Below are positions 16,803 to 25,627 of a DNA stretch of 64,000 bases, piece after piece. The notes under the pieces were generated by a model that saw only the letters and a program-made list of their open reading frames with translations, did not search any database and had not been told where the DNA came from. This DNA is from Natronocalculus amylovorans (GTDB lineage Archaea > Halobacteriota > Halobacteria > Halobacteriales > Haloferacaceae), in NCBI RefSeq assembly GCF_023638035.1, contig NZ_JAKRVX010000003.1, positions 1 through 64,000 on the forward strand, written 5' to 3'. A program made the position numbers and the translations under genes. Position 1 is the stretch's first letter. Each line of letters starts with the position of its first letter.

Positions 16803-18019
16803 GCGGCCTTTTTAACGAGCAGCACGCCAAGCGCCGCACAGACCGTCAGAAACCCTGATAATACAATAAAGAGGAGTGGGAGCGTTCCGAAATCCAACAC
16901 TGCACCAGCAACTGCGGCACCGATTGCACCAACGCCGAACGTCCCAAAGTAGACAAACCCAAACGAGAGGCCGTGGCTATCGTCTGCGACATACTCAGCA
17001 ACGAGCGTTTGACCGATCGGCGCAAAGGCATATATAAAGAAGCCAAGCACAGCACATACCGCCAGCAATGGGAGGACGCCAATCTCGGACGCCGGGACAA
17101 ACAGGAGTGATGCAGCAATCAGAATACAGAATGTTACAACAACCGTTCGCTCAGGGTCGACACGATCGCTCAGCGCACCACCAGCATACTGGCCAAAGAC
17201 GCCAACGAGTAACAGACCAGAGTACGCGAGCTGACCAGCCTCAACCGTTCGCTCGCCGATGGTAACCGGTTCAAAAATCGGGAGTCCAGACAGGACATCC
17301 GGAAGGAACGTAAAGATTCCCCGATAGTACATTCCGTACACCATCTGGATCGCAAGCACGATGACGAATCCACCGACCAATAGCTGCCGGCTATCTGTAA
17401 CGAACGATCGGAGCGCGTCGGTAAGCGGCCGACCACTTGGCTCACCGTCAGTGTTTGAACTCGCCGTTGATTCGTCGATCTGCAAGAGCGCCCCAATGAA
17501 GAGTGCGATCATAGACGGCACTGCGAGCAGTACGATCACGATCCGCCAGTCGAATATCGACAGCAGCGCAATCGCGACAAGCGGCACAATAACGGTCCCA
17601 AGACTGCCACCTGCCCCATGGTACCCGAGGACGGTTCCACGTTGGGTTGCGTTTCGGCTAATCAGTGACAGTCCTGCCGGATGGTAGATACTTGCTGCTG
17701 CTCCCCAGATGATAAGTGCGATCGCAAGCGTGACGATCGATGTTGTGAGGCTGATTGCAGCGAACGAAAGCCCCATCCCTGCGATCGAGACGAGGACCAA
17801 CTGTTTTGAGCCGTACTGATCGGCCAACACTCCAGCAAGCGGCGATCCCAGTCCAATAATCGCGTAGCCAGCACCAACAACAACGCCAATGACGGCGGGA
17901 GAGGCATCGAAGGCGGCAATCCAGATCGGAACAAAAAGCGGGATCGAAAGCTCAAATCCGTGAAACGTCCCGTGTGAGAGGCCTGTAAAGCCGGCAATAG
18001 CGTTATCCTCGCGATCCAT
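16799..18019 (-). CDS. MFS permease
   Basis: Major facilitator with 12 hydrophobic segments, 406 residues from the chosen start M-D-R-E-D-N. An upstream ATG extension of 11 codons is possible. Motif A (G-V-L-A-D-Q-Y-G-S-K) follows TM2 and its repeat (G-A-L-S-D-R-V-D-P-E) follows TM8. The glycine-rich block Y-H-G-A-G-G-S-L-G in TM5 resembles drug/proton antiporters. Substrate unknown. Divergent from ileS with a spacer of about 110 bp. Confidence 0.9.
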   Translation of the reverse strand: MDREDNAIAGFTGLSHGTFHGFELSIPLFVPIWIAAFDASPAVIGVVVGAGYAIIGLGSPLAGVLADQYGSKQLVLVSIAGMGLSFAAISLTTSIVTLAIALIIWGAAASIYHPAGLSLISRNATQRGTVLGYHGAGGSLGTVIVPLVAIALLSIFDWRIVIVLLAVPSMIALFIGALLQIDESTASSNTDGEPSGRPLTDALRSFVTDSRQLLVGGFVIVLAIQMVYGMYYRGIFTFLPDVLSGLPIFEPVTIGERTVEAGQLAYSGLLLVGVFGQYAGGALSDRVDPERTVVVTFCILIAASLLFVPASEIGVLPLLAVCAVLGFFIYAFAPIGQTLVAEYVADDSHGLSFGFVYFGTFGVGAIGAAVAGAVLDFGTLPLLFIVLSGFLTVCAALGVLLVKKAA

Positions 18020-18130
18020 ATTTCCGTCATCACGACCGGTGTATAATGACACACGCCTTGCGGCGAAATCTTCCCACTACTGCAGTGCCGGATCACCGTT
18101 TTGATATATACGGGCGAACACCACTCACAC

Positions 18131-21100
18131 ATGGACGATATCGGAGAGCAGTACACACCCGCTGACGTGGAGGAAGCGGTCACTGCGTACTGGGACAAAC
18201 ACAACGCCTACGAGGCGACGAAAGAGGCACATGCCGATGATCCGGATTTCTTCTTTGTTGATGGACCGCCGTATACCTCCGGACAGATGCATCTCGGAAC
18301 GGCGTGGAACAAAACGCTGAAAGACGCCGTCATTCGGTACAAACGCATGACCGGTCACAACGTAACTGATCGGCCGGGGTACGATATGCACGGTCTCCCG
18401 ATCGAGGTGAAAGTCGAGGAGGAGCTCGGCTTTGAGAACAAAACCGACATCGAGGAGTACGGAATGGAAGCATTCATCGACGAATGTATGCGGTTTGCAG
18501 AGGAGAACCGCGAAGCGATGGATGAGGATTTCAAATCGATCGGTGCATGGTTTGATTGGGATAACCCGTACAAAACGATCTCACCGGAGTATATGGAGGC
18601 CGCATGGTACGCGTTCAGCCAAGTGGCAGAGCGTGGCCTTGTTGAGCAGGGGAAGCGATCGATCTCACAGTGTCCACGGTGTGAAACTGGCCTTGCAAAC
18701 AACGAGGTTGAGTACGAAGACGTCGACGATCCATCGATCTACGTGAAGTTCCCGCTCGTAGATCGAGAGGGAAGCGTTGTCATCTGGACCACGACACCAT
18801 GGACAATCCCCGGAAACACATTCGTCGCTGTTTCGGATGAACTCGACTACGCTGCGGTCAGAGCAACGAAAGATGGTGAAGAGGAAGTCATTTACGTTGC
18901 CGAAGAGTGCGTCGAGGAAGTCCTAAAAAAGGGCCGATACGACGACTACGAGGTTGAAGAAACAATTGCTGGCGAAGCAATGGTTGGATGGGAGTACAGC
19001 CATCCGCTCGCTGAGGAGGTGCCGCAGCATCCGAGTTTCGAGGGTGCAGCCACGATCTATACTGCCGACTATGTTGAGGCCGATCGAACCGGATTGGTCC
19101 ACTCCGCACCAGGGCATGGTGAAGAGGACTTCCACCGCGGGACCGAACTTGGATTAGAGATCTTCTGTCCGGTCAAGAGCAACGGAACCTACACGGGCGC
19201 GGCCGGCAAGTACGCAGGCCAGTTTGTTCGTGACGCAAATGAGGAGATCCGTTCGGACTTAGACGCAAACGGCGCACTGCTTGCTGATGAGACGTACAAC
19301 CACTCTTACGGCCACTGTTGGCGCTGTGACACCGGAATTATCCAGATGGTCACCGATCAGTGGTTCATCTCCATCACCGACATCAAAGACGAACTCCTTG
19401 ACAATATCGAAGATGCAGAGTGGCACCCACAGTGGGCCCGAGACAACCGGTTCCGTGACTTCATCGAGAACGCACCCGATTGGAACGTCTCCCGACAGCG
19501 TTACTGGGGGATTCCAATTCCGATTTGGGTTGCAGAAGACGCAGACCAGAACAACCTAACCGAGGACATGATTGCGATCGGCAGCCGAGAAGAGTTGGCC
19601 GATCGAGTCGATCAGGATATCGACCCAACCGACATTGATCTTCACCGACCAACGGTTGACGAGCTTACGATCACCGAAGGTGGAACAACGTATACACGCG
19701 TTCCTGATGTGTTCGATGTGTGGCTTGACTCCTCAGTCGCAACATGGGGAACCCTTGATTATCCTGGCGAAACGGATGCCTTCGAACAGCTGTGGCCCGC
19801 TGATCTCATCATCGAAGCACACGACCAGACGCGTGGCTGGTTCTGGTCCCAACTTGGCATGGGGACTGCGGCATTTGGCGAGAGTCCGTACAAAGAGGTG
19901 TTAATGCACGGCTTTGCAAACGACAAGAACGGCCGAAAGATGTCGAAGTCGCGTGGGAACATTGTGACTCCCGAAGAGGCGATCGATCGCGCCGGCCGTG
20001 ACCCGCTCCGGACATATCTGTTGAGCCACGATCAACAGGGTGTTGATCTCTCATTCGAATGGGATGGCCTTGGCGATATGGTTGGCCGGTTCAATATCCT
20101 CTGGAACGTGTTCCGGTTCCCGCTGCCGTACATGGAACTTGACGGCTACGATCCAGCTGACGCTAATCTCGATGACGGCGAGCTGACGATCGTTGACGAG
20201 TGGGTACTCTCGCGACTGCAAACCGTCAAAACAGAGATGGACGAGGCATGGGATTCGTACGAAGTTCACGATGCACTGAACACACTCATCAACTTCGTCA
20301 CTGAAGATGTCTCTCGCTTCTACGTCAAAGCAATCCGAGAGCGCATGTGGGAAGAGGATGAATCCGCATCGAAACTCGGTGCATACGCGACATTGGCGAC
20401 AATTATGGATCAAGTCATCCGACTGCTTGCTCCATTTGCGCCGTACATTACAGAGCGAATGTACCAGCGATTCGACGGATCGGCGACGACTGTGCACGCG
20501 CTCTCATGGCCAACAGTCGATGCGGATCTGCACAATCCCGCACTTGAGACTGACATGGCTGTGCTTCGCCGTGTTGAGGAGGCTGCAGCAAACGCCCGCC
20601 AACAGGGTGGGCGAAAGCTTCGGTGGCCCGTCCAACGGATCATCGTCGAGACTGACAGCGACGAGGTTGCAGGTGCTGTCGATCGGCTTGAATCGCTCTT
20701 GCTCGATCGCGTCAACAGCCGATCGCTCGAAGTCGTCTCACAGTTCGATGAGTTAGTTGAGTACGCAGAGCCGGAGATGGGTGCAATTGGCCCCGCATTC
20801 GGTGCAGACGCACAGAAGGTGATGAACGCAGTTGATGGAGCAACCCGCACAGAGATTGCGGCTGGCATTACTGTTGATGGTGAGACGATCGAACTCGATG
20901 AGGAGATGGTCACCTATCATGCGGAGCCGCCGGAAGGAATCAGCGGTGCTAGCTTCGATGGTGGAACCGTCTACATCGATACGACGCTCACAGACGAACT
21001 GGAATCAGAAGGGTATGCTCGGGACGTCATCCGGCGTATTCAGGAGATGCGAAAACAGCTTGACTTGGACGTTGAAGAGTCGATCGAGGTTGGCGTTACT

Positions 21101-21277
21101 GTCACCGACGACCGTGTTGCTGGATTCGTTGCCGACAATGAAGCGCTCATTGCTGAGGAAGTTCGCGCAGAAACGTTTGACACGGATCCCGATGCACGAT
21201 CGGATCTCGTTGAGACGTGGGACGTCGAAGAGACTGAGATTCGGATCGGAATCGATCGAACTGCCTCATTTAGCTAA
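18131..21277 (+). CDS. ileS: isoleucyl-tRNA synthetase
   Basis: Charges tRNA-Ile with isoleucine; class I aminoacyl-tRNA synthetase with editing domain. 1048 residues, full length. The HIGH-type motif is P-Y-T-S-G-Q-M-H-L-G-T-A near 51-62; the KMSKS motif (G-R-K-M-S-K-S-R-G-N) is near residue 603. The CP1 editing domain lies between (about 180-390), with W-T-T-T-P-W-T-I-P-G-N. A C-terminal anticodon-binding domain and a further archaeal/eukaryal-type extension follow. The start is the ATG of M-D-D-I-G-E-Q; a frame extension of ten codons upstream is not supported. A TATA-like TTGATATATAC precedes it by about 25 bp, consistent with a leaderless mRNA. Confidence 0.97.
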   Translation: MDDIGEQYTPADVEEAVTAYWDKHNAYEATKEAHADDPDFFFVDGPPYTSGQMHLGTAWNKTLKDAVIRYKRMTGHNVTDRPGYDMHGLPIEVKVEEELGFENKTDIEEYGMEAFIDECMRFAEENREAMDEDFKSIGAWFDWDNPYKTISPEYMEAAWYAFSQVAERGLVEQGKRSISQCPRCETGLANNEVEYEDVDDPSIYVKFPLVDREGSVVIWTTTPWTIPGNTFVAVSDELDYAAVRATKDGEEEVIYVAEECVEEVLKKGRYDDYEVEETIAGEAMVGWEYSHPLAEEVPQHPSFEGAATIYTADYVEADRTGLVHSAPGHGEEDFHRGTELGLEIFCPVKSNGTYTGAAGKYAGQFVRDANEEIRSDLDANGALLADETYNHSYGHCWRCDTGIIQMVTDQWFISITDIKDELLDNIEDAEWHPQWARDNRFRDFIENAPDWNVSRQRYWGIPIPIWVAEDADQNNLTEDMIAIGSREELADRVDQDIDPTDIDLHRPTVDELTITEGGTTYTRVPDVFDVWLDSSVATWGTLDYPGETDAFEQLWPADLIIEAHDQTRGWFWSQLGMGTAAFGESPYKEVLMHGFANDKNGRKMSKSRGNIVTPEEAIDRAGRDPLRTYLLSHDQQGVDLSFEWDGLGDMVGRFNILWNVFRFPLPYMELDGYDPADANLDDGELTIVDEWVLSRLQTVKTEMDEAWDSYEVHDALNTLINFVTEDVSRFYVKAIRERMWEEDESASKLGAYATLATIMDQVIRLLAPFAPYITERMYQRFDGSATTVHALSWPTVDADLHNPALETDMAVLRRVEEAAANARQQGGRKLRWPVQRIIVETDSDEVAGAVDRLESLLLDRVNSRSLEVVSQFDELVEYAEPEMGAIGPAFGADAQKVMNAVDGATRTEIAAGITVDGETIELDEEMVTYHAEPPEGISGASFDGGTVYIDTTLTDELESEGYARDVIRRIQEMRKQLDLDVEESIEVGVTVTDDRVAGFVADNEALIAEEVRAETFDTDPDARSDLVETWDVEETEIRIGIDRTASFS

Positions 21278-21491
21278 GCAGCCCTTTCGAACTCACGTTA
21301 GTCGATCGCCGTCCACCGTGATACGATCGACGCTGAAGGAACTGGCTCACATCAAGCGGATCAATCGCTAACCGATGGGTATCCCAATGATGTTCGCAGA
21401 GCTGTTCAACTGCCTGGTCCTCGTTCCCGACACTAACCGAAAAACCACACTCATACAAACAATCGCCAATATATACTATATTTCTATCCAC
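21270..21491 (-). CDS. Cys/His mini-protein, possible zinc finger
   Basis: 73 residues from a GTG start. The central part reads C-L-Y-E-C-G-F-S-V-S-V-G then E-Q-L-C-E-H-H-W-D-T-H-R-L-A: two cysteines four apart, then a Cys and three histidines about 17-25 residues later. This spacing suits a small zinc-binding fold, broadly like DUF1059-type proteins. The C-terminal tail is basic and poorly structured. Its end overlaps the end of ileS by 8 bp. Haloarchaea encode many zinc mini-proteins, but the GTG start and lack of a clear promoter keep this tentative. Confidence 0.5.
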   Translation of the reverse strand: MDRNIVYIGDCLYECGFSVSVGNEDQAVEQLCEHHWDTHRLAIDPLDVSQFLQRRSYHGGRRSTNVSSKGLLS

Positions 21492-21562
21492 ATTTGCTAC
21501 TATCGGTCACAGTATGTATCAGTATCGGCTGAAAAACTAGTTCAAACAAACGTCGCAACTGC

Positions 21563-23323
21563 CTAGTTGTCTGTTGGGCTCCACTGTGAGTCCACAAGTG
21601 TCCGCTGGACCGCCTCTTGTCCTACTGCGGCCGCCAACGCCTCAAACCCAGCGCGTTCGCCCCGGTCACGCGCATTTGCAACTAGTCGCGACACAATGAA
21701 CTCCGGCGTAGACTTTCCAAGCGTTCCAAACCGCGGCTGGTAATCGACTCGTAACTGGAGGTCTTGCGTGAGCCCCTCTGCAAAGATGCCATCAACCCGA
21801 GCAGTCTCCGGGAGCGGACTCAGATCCTCAGCGAGGTGTGTGACATAGACACCGAGTGCCCCCCGATCAACCGTCAGTTCGACAAGGCCATTCAACAGAT
21901 CTGCAGCGCGGCCTGGCTCTGTAATCGCCTCAAACTCATCGACGAGCATGAGCGTATTTGAGTCCGTTGTCAGTGGTGGCACGATCGATTTAAGCGTCGA
22001 TTCAAGCACACCGGCATTGAATGAGGCATGGCGACGATGGAAGACGATCGTCTCAAACCGACCAACTTCCGCGTTTATTGCCGGGACCGGCAGCCCCATT
22101 GACGACAACAAGACGACTTGACACAGCGTTTCAAGGAGCGTCGTTTTCCCACCGGAATTGGCTCCAGTGAGGATTGTGACTCGGTCGCCAGACGGTGGTG
22201 TTGGTGTCCCATCTGCTGTGAGTGTGTGTGTCCCAACACCGTAGGTAATTGGCTCAACATTCTCAATAAAGAGGTTTCTTGCACCAACAACTGCGATCCC
22301 ATCAGAGACAAACGTTGGCCGAGTGAGTTCATGCGCGGCTGCAAACCGACCAAGAGAGAGGTCAAACGCAATCTCCGACACTGCATCAATGACACCGTCA
22401 ATATCGCTGTCAGTTTCTGCAATCTGTGCCTGCAGCGTTTCAATAACGGTCTCTTCTCGGCGATCAACTGCCGTCTGTAGGTCCGTCGAGAGCGTCCGGA
22501 GTGTTGTGCTTACGAAATCAGCTGCATCCGCAGGATCGTCTGCGGCTGCGCTTCTGATCGTTTCTCGATCAATCTCGGTTTCGTTCCCAACGTGGCGAAT
22601 AACGCCATTTTTGAACGATTCGAGATCACGAGCACCCTCGCTTCTTACCGTTTCAATCACATCAAACGCCGCATTTTCGATCGCCGTCGCCGCCTCATAC
22701 TGCTCTCTGAGGCGATCGAGCTGGTCGTCACTCCCCGTTTCAACTGTGACGCCCGTATTGGTGTCGCGAAGCGACCCAAGCGCCGCTGCTGCGGCTTCCA
22801 GTTCGGCTGGCTCGATCGCCGCTAGCGTCTCAAATGGCTCTCCGGAGAGGCCAACCGTTTGGAGTGTGAGCGCGGTCTCGACGGCTGCTCGATCCGAGCC
22901 ACCTGCAGCATCATAGGTTGAGAATGCCTCAGTAACAGCGGTGCGCTCGGATTCACTGAGCGTTTCCCACGCGTCTTTCGCCCCAAGTACACGTTCGAGG
23001 CGCTCCGTAACGACAGTCTGCTCGGTCAGTGGTGTAAGCACACGAATCCGATCGGCAGCATGTGCCGTGACGGCATACTCACTGGCGAGTGTTACAAGCT
23101 CATCGTAGACCGTACGTGTGTCACGGGTTCCAAGCATGTCCATCCCCGCACCACCGGTTGCACGACGAAGAATACGAACTGCTCGCCCCCGTGGAATTCC
23201 TGCGTCTGTGAGTGTTCGAACCGCGCCCGATTCGATCGCTTCGATCGCTTCCTGTTCGCCAAGCGACTCGCGAAGCTGTGTCGCGGTCTTTGGCCCAACG
23301 CCCCAAAACTCCTGCAGTCGCAT
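21563..23323 (-). CDS. MutS-like ATPase with N-terminal helix-hairpin-helix
   Basis: 586 residues. The first 50 residues hold a helix-hairpin-helix-like DNA-binding motif (F-W-G-V-G-P-K-T-A, then A-G-I-P-R-G-R-A). A long helical core domain follows (about 80-370) and the C-terminal third is a MutS domain V ABC-type ATPase: Walker A T-G-A-N-S-G-G-K-T-T-L near 390 and Walker B L-M-L-V-D-E-F-E-A near 465. It lacks the mismatch-recognition domain of MutS1 and the Smr nuclease tail of MutS2. A role in recombination or branched-DNA processing is likely, but the exact function is unknown. Single gene. Confidence 0.85.
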   Translation of the reverse strand: MRLQEFWGVGPKTATQLRESLGEQEAIEAIESGAVRTLTDAGIPRGRAVRILRRATGGAGMDMLGTRDTRTVYDELVTLASEYAVTAHAADRIRVLTPLTEQTVVTERLERVLGAKDAWETLSESERTAVTEAFSTYDAAGGSDRAAVETALTLQTVGLSGEPFETLAAIEPAELEAAAAALGSLRDTNTGVTVETGSDDQLDRLREQYEAATAIENAAFDVIETVRSEGARDLESFKNGVIRHVGNETEIDRETIRSAAADDPADAADFVSTTLRTLSTDLQTAVDRREETVIETLQAQIAETDSDIDGVIDAVSEIAFDLSLGRFAAAHELTRPTFVSDGIAVVGARNLFIENVEPITYGVGTHTLTADGTPTPPSGDRVTILTGANSGGKTTLLETLCQVVLLSSMGLPVPAINAEVGRFETIVFHRRHASFNAGVLESTLKSIVPPLTTDSNTLMLVDEFEAITEPGRAADLLNGLVELTVDRGALGVYVTHLAEDLSPLPETARVDGIFAEGLTQDLQLRVDYQPRFGTLGKSTPEFIVSRLVANARDRGERAGFEALAAAVGQEAVQRTLVDSQWSPTDN

Positions 23324-23372
23324 ATCTGTCGCTCTCGCGGCGATGGCTTAGGGGTTTTCTTCTCGATGCTAC

Positions 23373-23612
23373 TTATCGGGCATGAACACTCTCGGTGGAC
23401 TGTTCAGTGTCGGTTACTGCCGAAGCGAGAAGCGACGCAAGAAGGAGTACCGCTTCTTCGTGTCGGTCACGTCGAACACGGAAATCCACTGGTGTGATGT
23501 CAAGCGATCGGTAAGGTTCAAAATGCGCAGATGAAACAACCTCACGGCTCACAAGGTCTTCGACCAACTGCGCTAAGAGCGCATGCATGTGCATCAACTC
23601 GTTCTTTTTCAC
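23373..23612 (-). CDS. UPF0058 family protein (copy 1)
   Basis: 79 residues with the UPF0058 start M-K-K-N-E-L-M-H-M-H-A-L-L-A. The H-x-H-x-L-L pattern is the conserved part and may bind metal. Helical, acidic, function unknown. A second copy of identical length but different sequence is at 36358-36597. Confidence 0.85.
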   Translation of the reverse strand: MKKNELMHMHALLAQLVEDLVSREVVSSAHFEPYRSLDITPVDFRVRRDRHEEAVLLLASLLASAVTDTEQSTESVHAR

Positions 23613-23705
23613 TGTAGGGGTACTACGTTGTGCACGCGGGTAAATCCAACGACGAGTGTCGTGAAAATCATGGATTTTGAGACGTGTAACACCGAATTTG
23701 TCTAT

Positions 23706-24176
23706 TTAATCTGCAGGCTGTCCACTCATAGATTCGGCCTTGGCTTCTCGCAGATAGCCTTGGAGATATGCACCAATAAACATCCCAACGATTCCATACA
23801 GAATTGCAGCATTTCCGATTCCCAAACTTGCATATGCTGCACCGGGACAGATGCCGGAGAGGCCCCATCCAACACCGAAAATTGTGCCTCCGTACATTAC
23901 ATTTCTGTCCATTGATTTCAGCCGTCGAGCATATCGCTTTCCGGTCAACGGTGCTGATCGCCCCGATTGTGATGCAACGAAAATCGTTGTCCCAACGACC
24001 GCTGCGGCACCACCCATGACAAACAACAACCCAAGATCAGAGAACTGCAAAAAGGCCAGTACAACTTCCGGACGGGCCATCTGACTCATTGCCAATCCAG
24101 CACCAAATATGAGTCCGCCAACAAAGATGAGCGGTAAAAATAACGGATGCTGCTCGTGGTCCTTTTGAGCGCTCAT
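23706..24176 (-). CDS. YeeE/YedE family membrane protein, C-terminal-half type
   Basis: 156 residues with four membrane helices. Signature G-V-G-W-G-L-S-G-I-C-P-G at 101-112 with conserved C110, as in the second half of the thiosulfate importer YeeE. Together with the adjacent gene (4-bp overlap) it forms a split transporter: one gene supplies each half. Expected role: uptake of thiosulfate or another sulfur compound through cysteine-relay chemistry in the membrane. Confidence 0.9.
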   Translation of the reverse strand: MSAQKDHEQHPLFLPLIFVGGLIFGAGLAMSQMARPEVVLAFLQFSDLGLLFVMGGAAAVVGTTIFVASQSGRSAPLTGKRYARRLKSMDRNVMYGGTIFGVGWGLSGICPGAAYASLGIGNAAILYGIVGMFIGAYLQGYLREAKAESMSGQPAD

Positions 24177-24670
24177 GGGCTCACCCCCAGTGCCATCACA
24201 AGCTGTGCGACACCAACTGCAACAATCATGAATACCGCGACGTTTGCGATCGATGTTGATGAGCCGGAACCAACACCACAGACGCCGTGGCCGGAGGTAC
24301 AGCCCTTACCGAGTCGTGTTCCAACGCCAATCAGAATTCCACCAAGAAAGAGTCGCCACGGCTGGACCTCAGTTGTCCATCCAAAGTCACCCGCAATGAG
24401 CGAGTAGCCCGCTGCTCCGGCTACAATTCCGAGTGTGAAGACAACACGCCAATCGCGTGAGGCAATGAATTTCGGCTGCTGGAATCGCGAGAGCTTTGAG
24501 ACGTACGAAAGCGTTGATTCAAGAAATGTGCTGGCACCTGCAGGGATCGCCGTGCCAAGATAGATAACAGCTGTTCCCAGTCCGATCAGGATCCCACCCA
24601 GAAGATAGTGGCTAATCCCGTTAGGAAACAGCGTCTCAACCAAGAGTGGTACTGTCGCTGTCATTACCAT
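24173..24670 (-). CDS. YeeE/YedE family membrane protein, N-terminal-half type
   Basis: 165 residues with about four membrane helices. Signature G-V-G-T-R-L-G-K-G-C-T-S-G-H-G-V-C-G, with C124 and C131, matches the first half of YeeE. The start is the ATG at 24670 or the one two codons later. It is the first gene of a two-gene operon; the second cistron starts within its stop. No rhodanese or TusA partner is visible next to it. Confidence 0.9.
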   Translation of the reverse strand: MVMTATVPLLVETLFPNGISHYLLGGILIGLGTAVIYLGTAIPAGASTFLESTLSYVSKLSRFQQPKFIASRDWRVVFTLGIVAGAAGYSLIAGDFGWTTEVQPWRLFLGGILIGVGTRLGKGCTSGHGVCGVGSGSSTSIANVAVFMIVAVGVAQLVMALGVSP

Positions 24671-24736
24671 CTTTCAGGTATCGAACCCCGAAAAGGTTGC
24701 TGTGAGCGTGCTTGTTGCCGATCTCTGTCAGAGCAA

Positions 24737-25540
24737 CTACATCGAAAATCGGGCAGCAAGCCGTTCGAACACATCCAAATCGTGCCCATACAGTACTGCT
24801 GCGTCTGTCTGGCGCTCAATCTCTCGCAGTCGCTGACGACTCTCCTGCCAGTGAAGCTGGCTCCACATCAGTCCAGGACCGAGCGGCGCACCATCGTGGT
24901 AGTTTGCCTCAACATACGCTTCATCACCCGCAATAAGGAGTGCCTCCCCACCATCTATCGAGAGCTCTGCACCAAGCAGACCTGGTGTGTGTCCCGGAAG
25001 ATGGAGCAGTTTGAACCCTGGCGCGAGCGTGTGGGTATCCCCCTGAACGAGTTGCCAATTATATGCCCCCGTGAAATCTGCGTGAAGGTATGCGATCGAC
25101 CCGGCTGTCGTTGTCGCACTCAGATGCGCAAATGGGAGCTCATCCTCGTGTACGTATATTGGCGTCTCTGTACCTGCAAACTGCGATAGCTCTCCAGCAT
25201 GATCGAGGTGCAGGTGACTCATCACTACCGCATCGATGTCTTCGATGCGATATCCAACCGTTTGGAGATCGGATTCAAGCGATCGGTCCGTAGCATTGTA
25301 TGCTTCAAATGCATCATACAACGGCTCCGGCCAGTATGTCTCCGCATTTGGTGGACAGCCGGTGTCCCACAGGAATGTTCCATTCTTTGTCTCAATGACC
25401 GCAGCCCACACCACGAACTCACCAATTTCGTGATCCGGGTTTGGAGCACTTGCGCTTGCCATACTGTACCCGCTGATTACATATCCCATATCTGCACGGA
25501 CACGACCTCGATCGACGAGTGTTACTCGTGGACTATCCAT
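24737..25540 (-). CDS. metallo-beta-lactamase-fold hydrolase (lactonase-like)
   Basis: 267 residues from the start M-D-S-P-R-V. The metal motif H-L-H-L-D-H is at 109-114, with a further H near 190 (H-L-P-G-H-T-P-G) and a D in I-A-G-D-E-A. The layout, including G-T-F-L-W-D-T-G-C-P and the ending Y-G-H-D, resembles the AttM/AiiA N-acyl homoserine lactonase group, but that group also contains general lactonases and esterases. The frame runs 25 codons upstream; these are atypical and overlap an AT-rich promoter, so I chose the inner ATG. Divergent from the pseudokinase gene. Confidence 0.85.
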   Translation of the reverse strand: MDSPRVTLVDRGRVRADMGYVISGYSMASASAPNPDHEIGEFVVWAAVIETKNGTFLWDTGCPPNAETYWPEPLYDAFEAYNATDRSLESDLQTVGYRIEDIDAVVMSHLHLDHAGELSQFAGTETPIYVHEDELPFAHLSATTTAGSIAYLHADFTGAYNWQLVQGDTHTLAPGFKLLHLPGHTPGLLGAELSIDGGEALLIAGDEAYVEANYHDGAPLGPGLMWSQLHWQESRQRLREIERQTDAAVLYGHDLDVFERLAARFSM

Positions 25541-25627
25541 AGGTAAAATACGACGTACAAACTGATGAACCCAGTTGCCGAAAGCCGAACAGTATTTGTG
25601 TTGTCTATGAGACATTCATGAATAGAG

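Noticed and set aside
22323-22916. 197-codon plus-strand frame inside the MutS-like gene
   Set aside because: Ser/Ala/Val-rich low-complexity product typical of an antisense reading of an acidic gene.
23223-23250. TTCGATCGC repeated in the MutS-like gene
   Set aside because: Two copies encoding an Ala-Ile-Glu repeat; explained by the CGATCG bias and coding.
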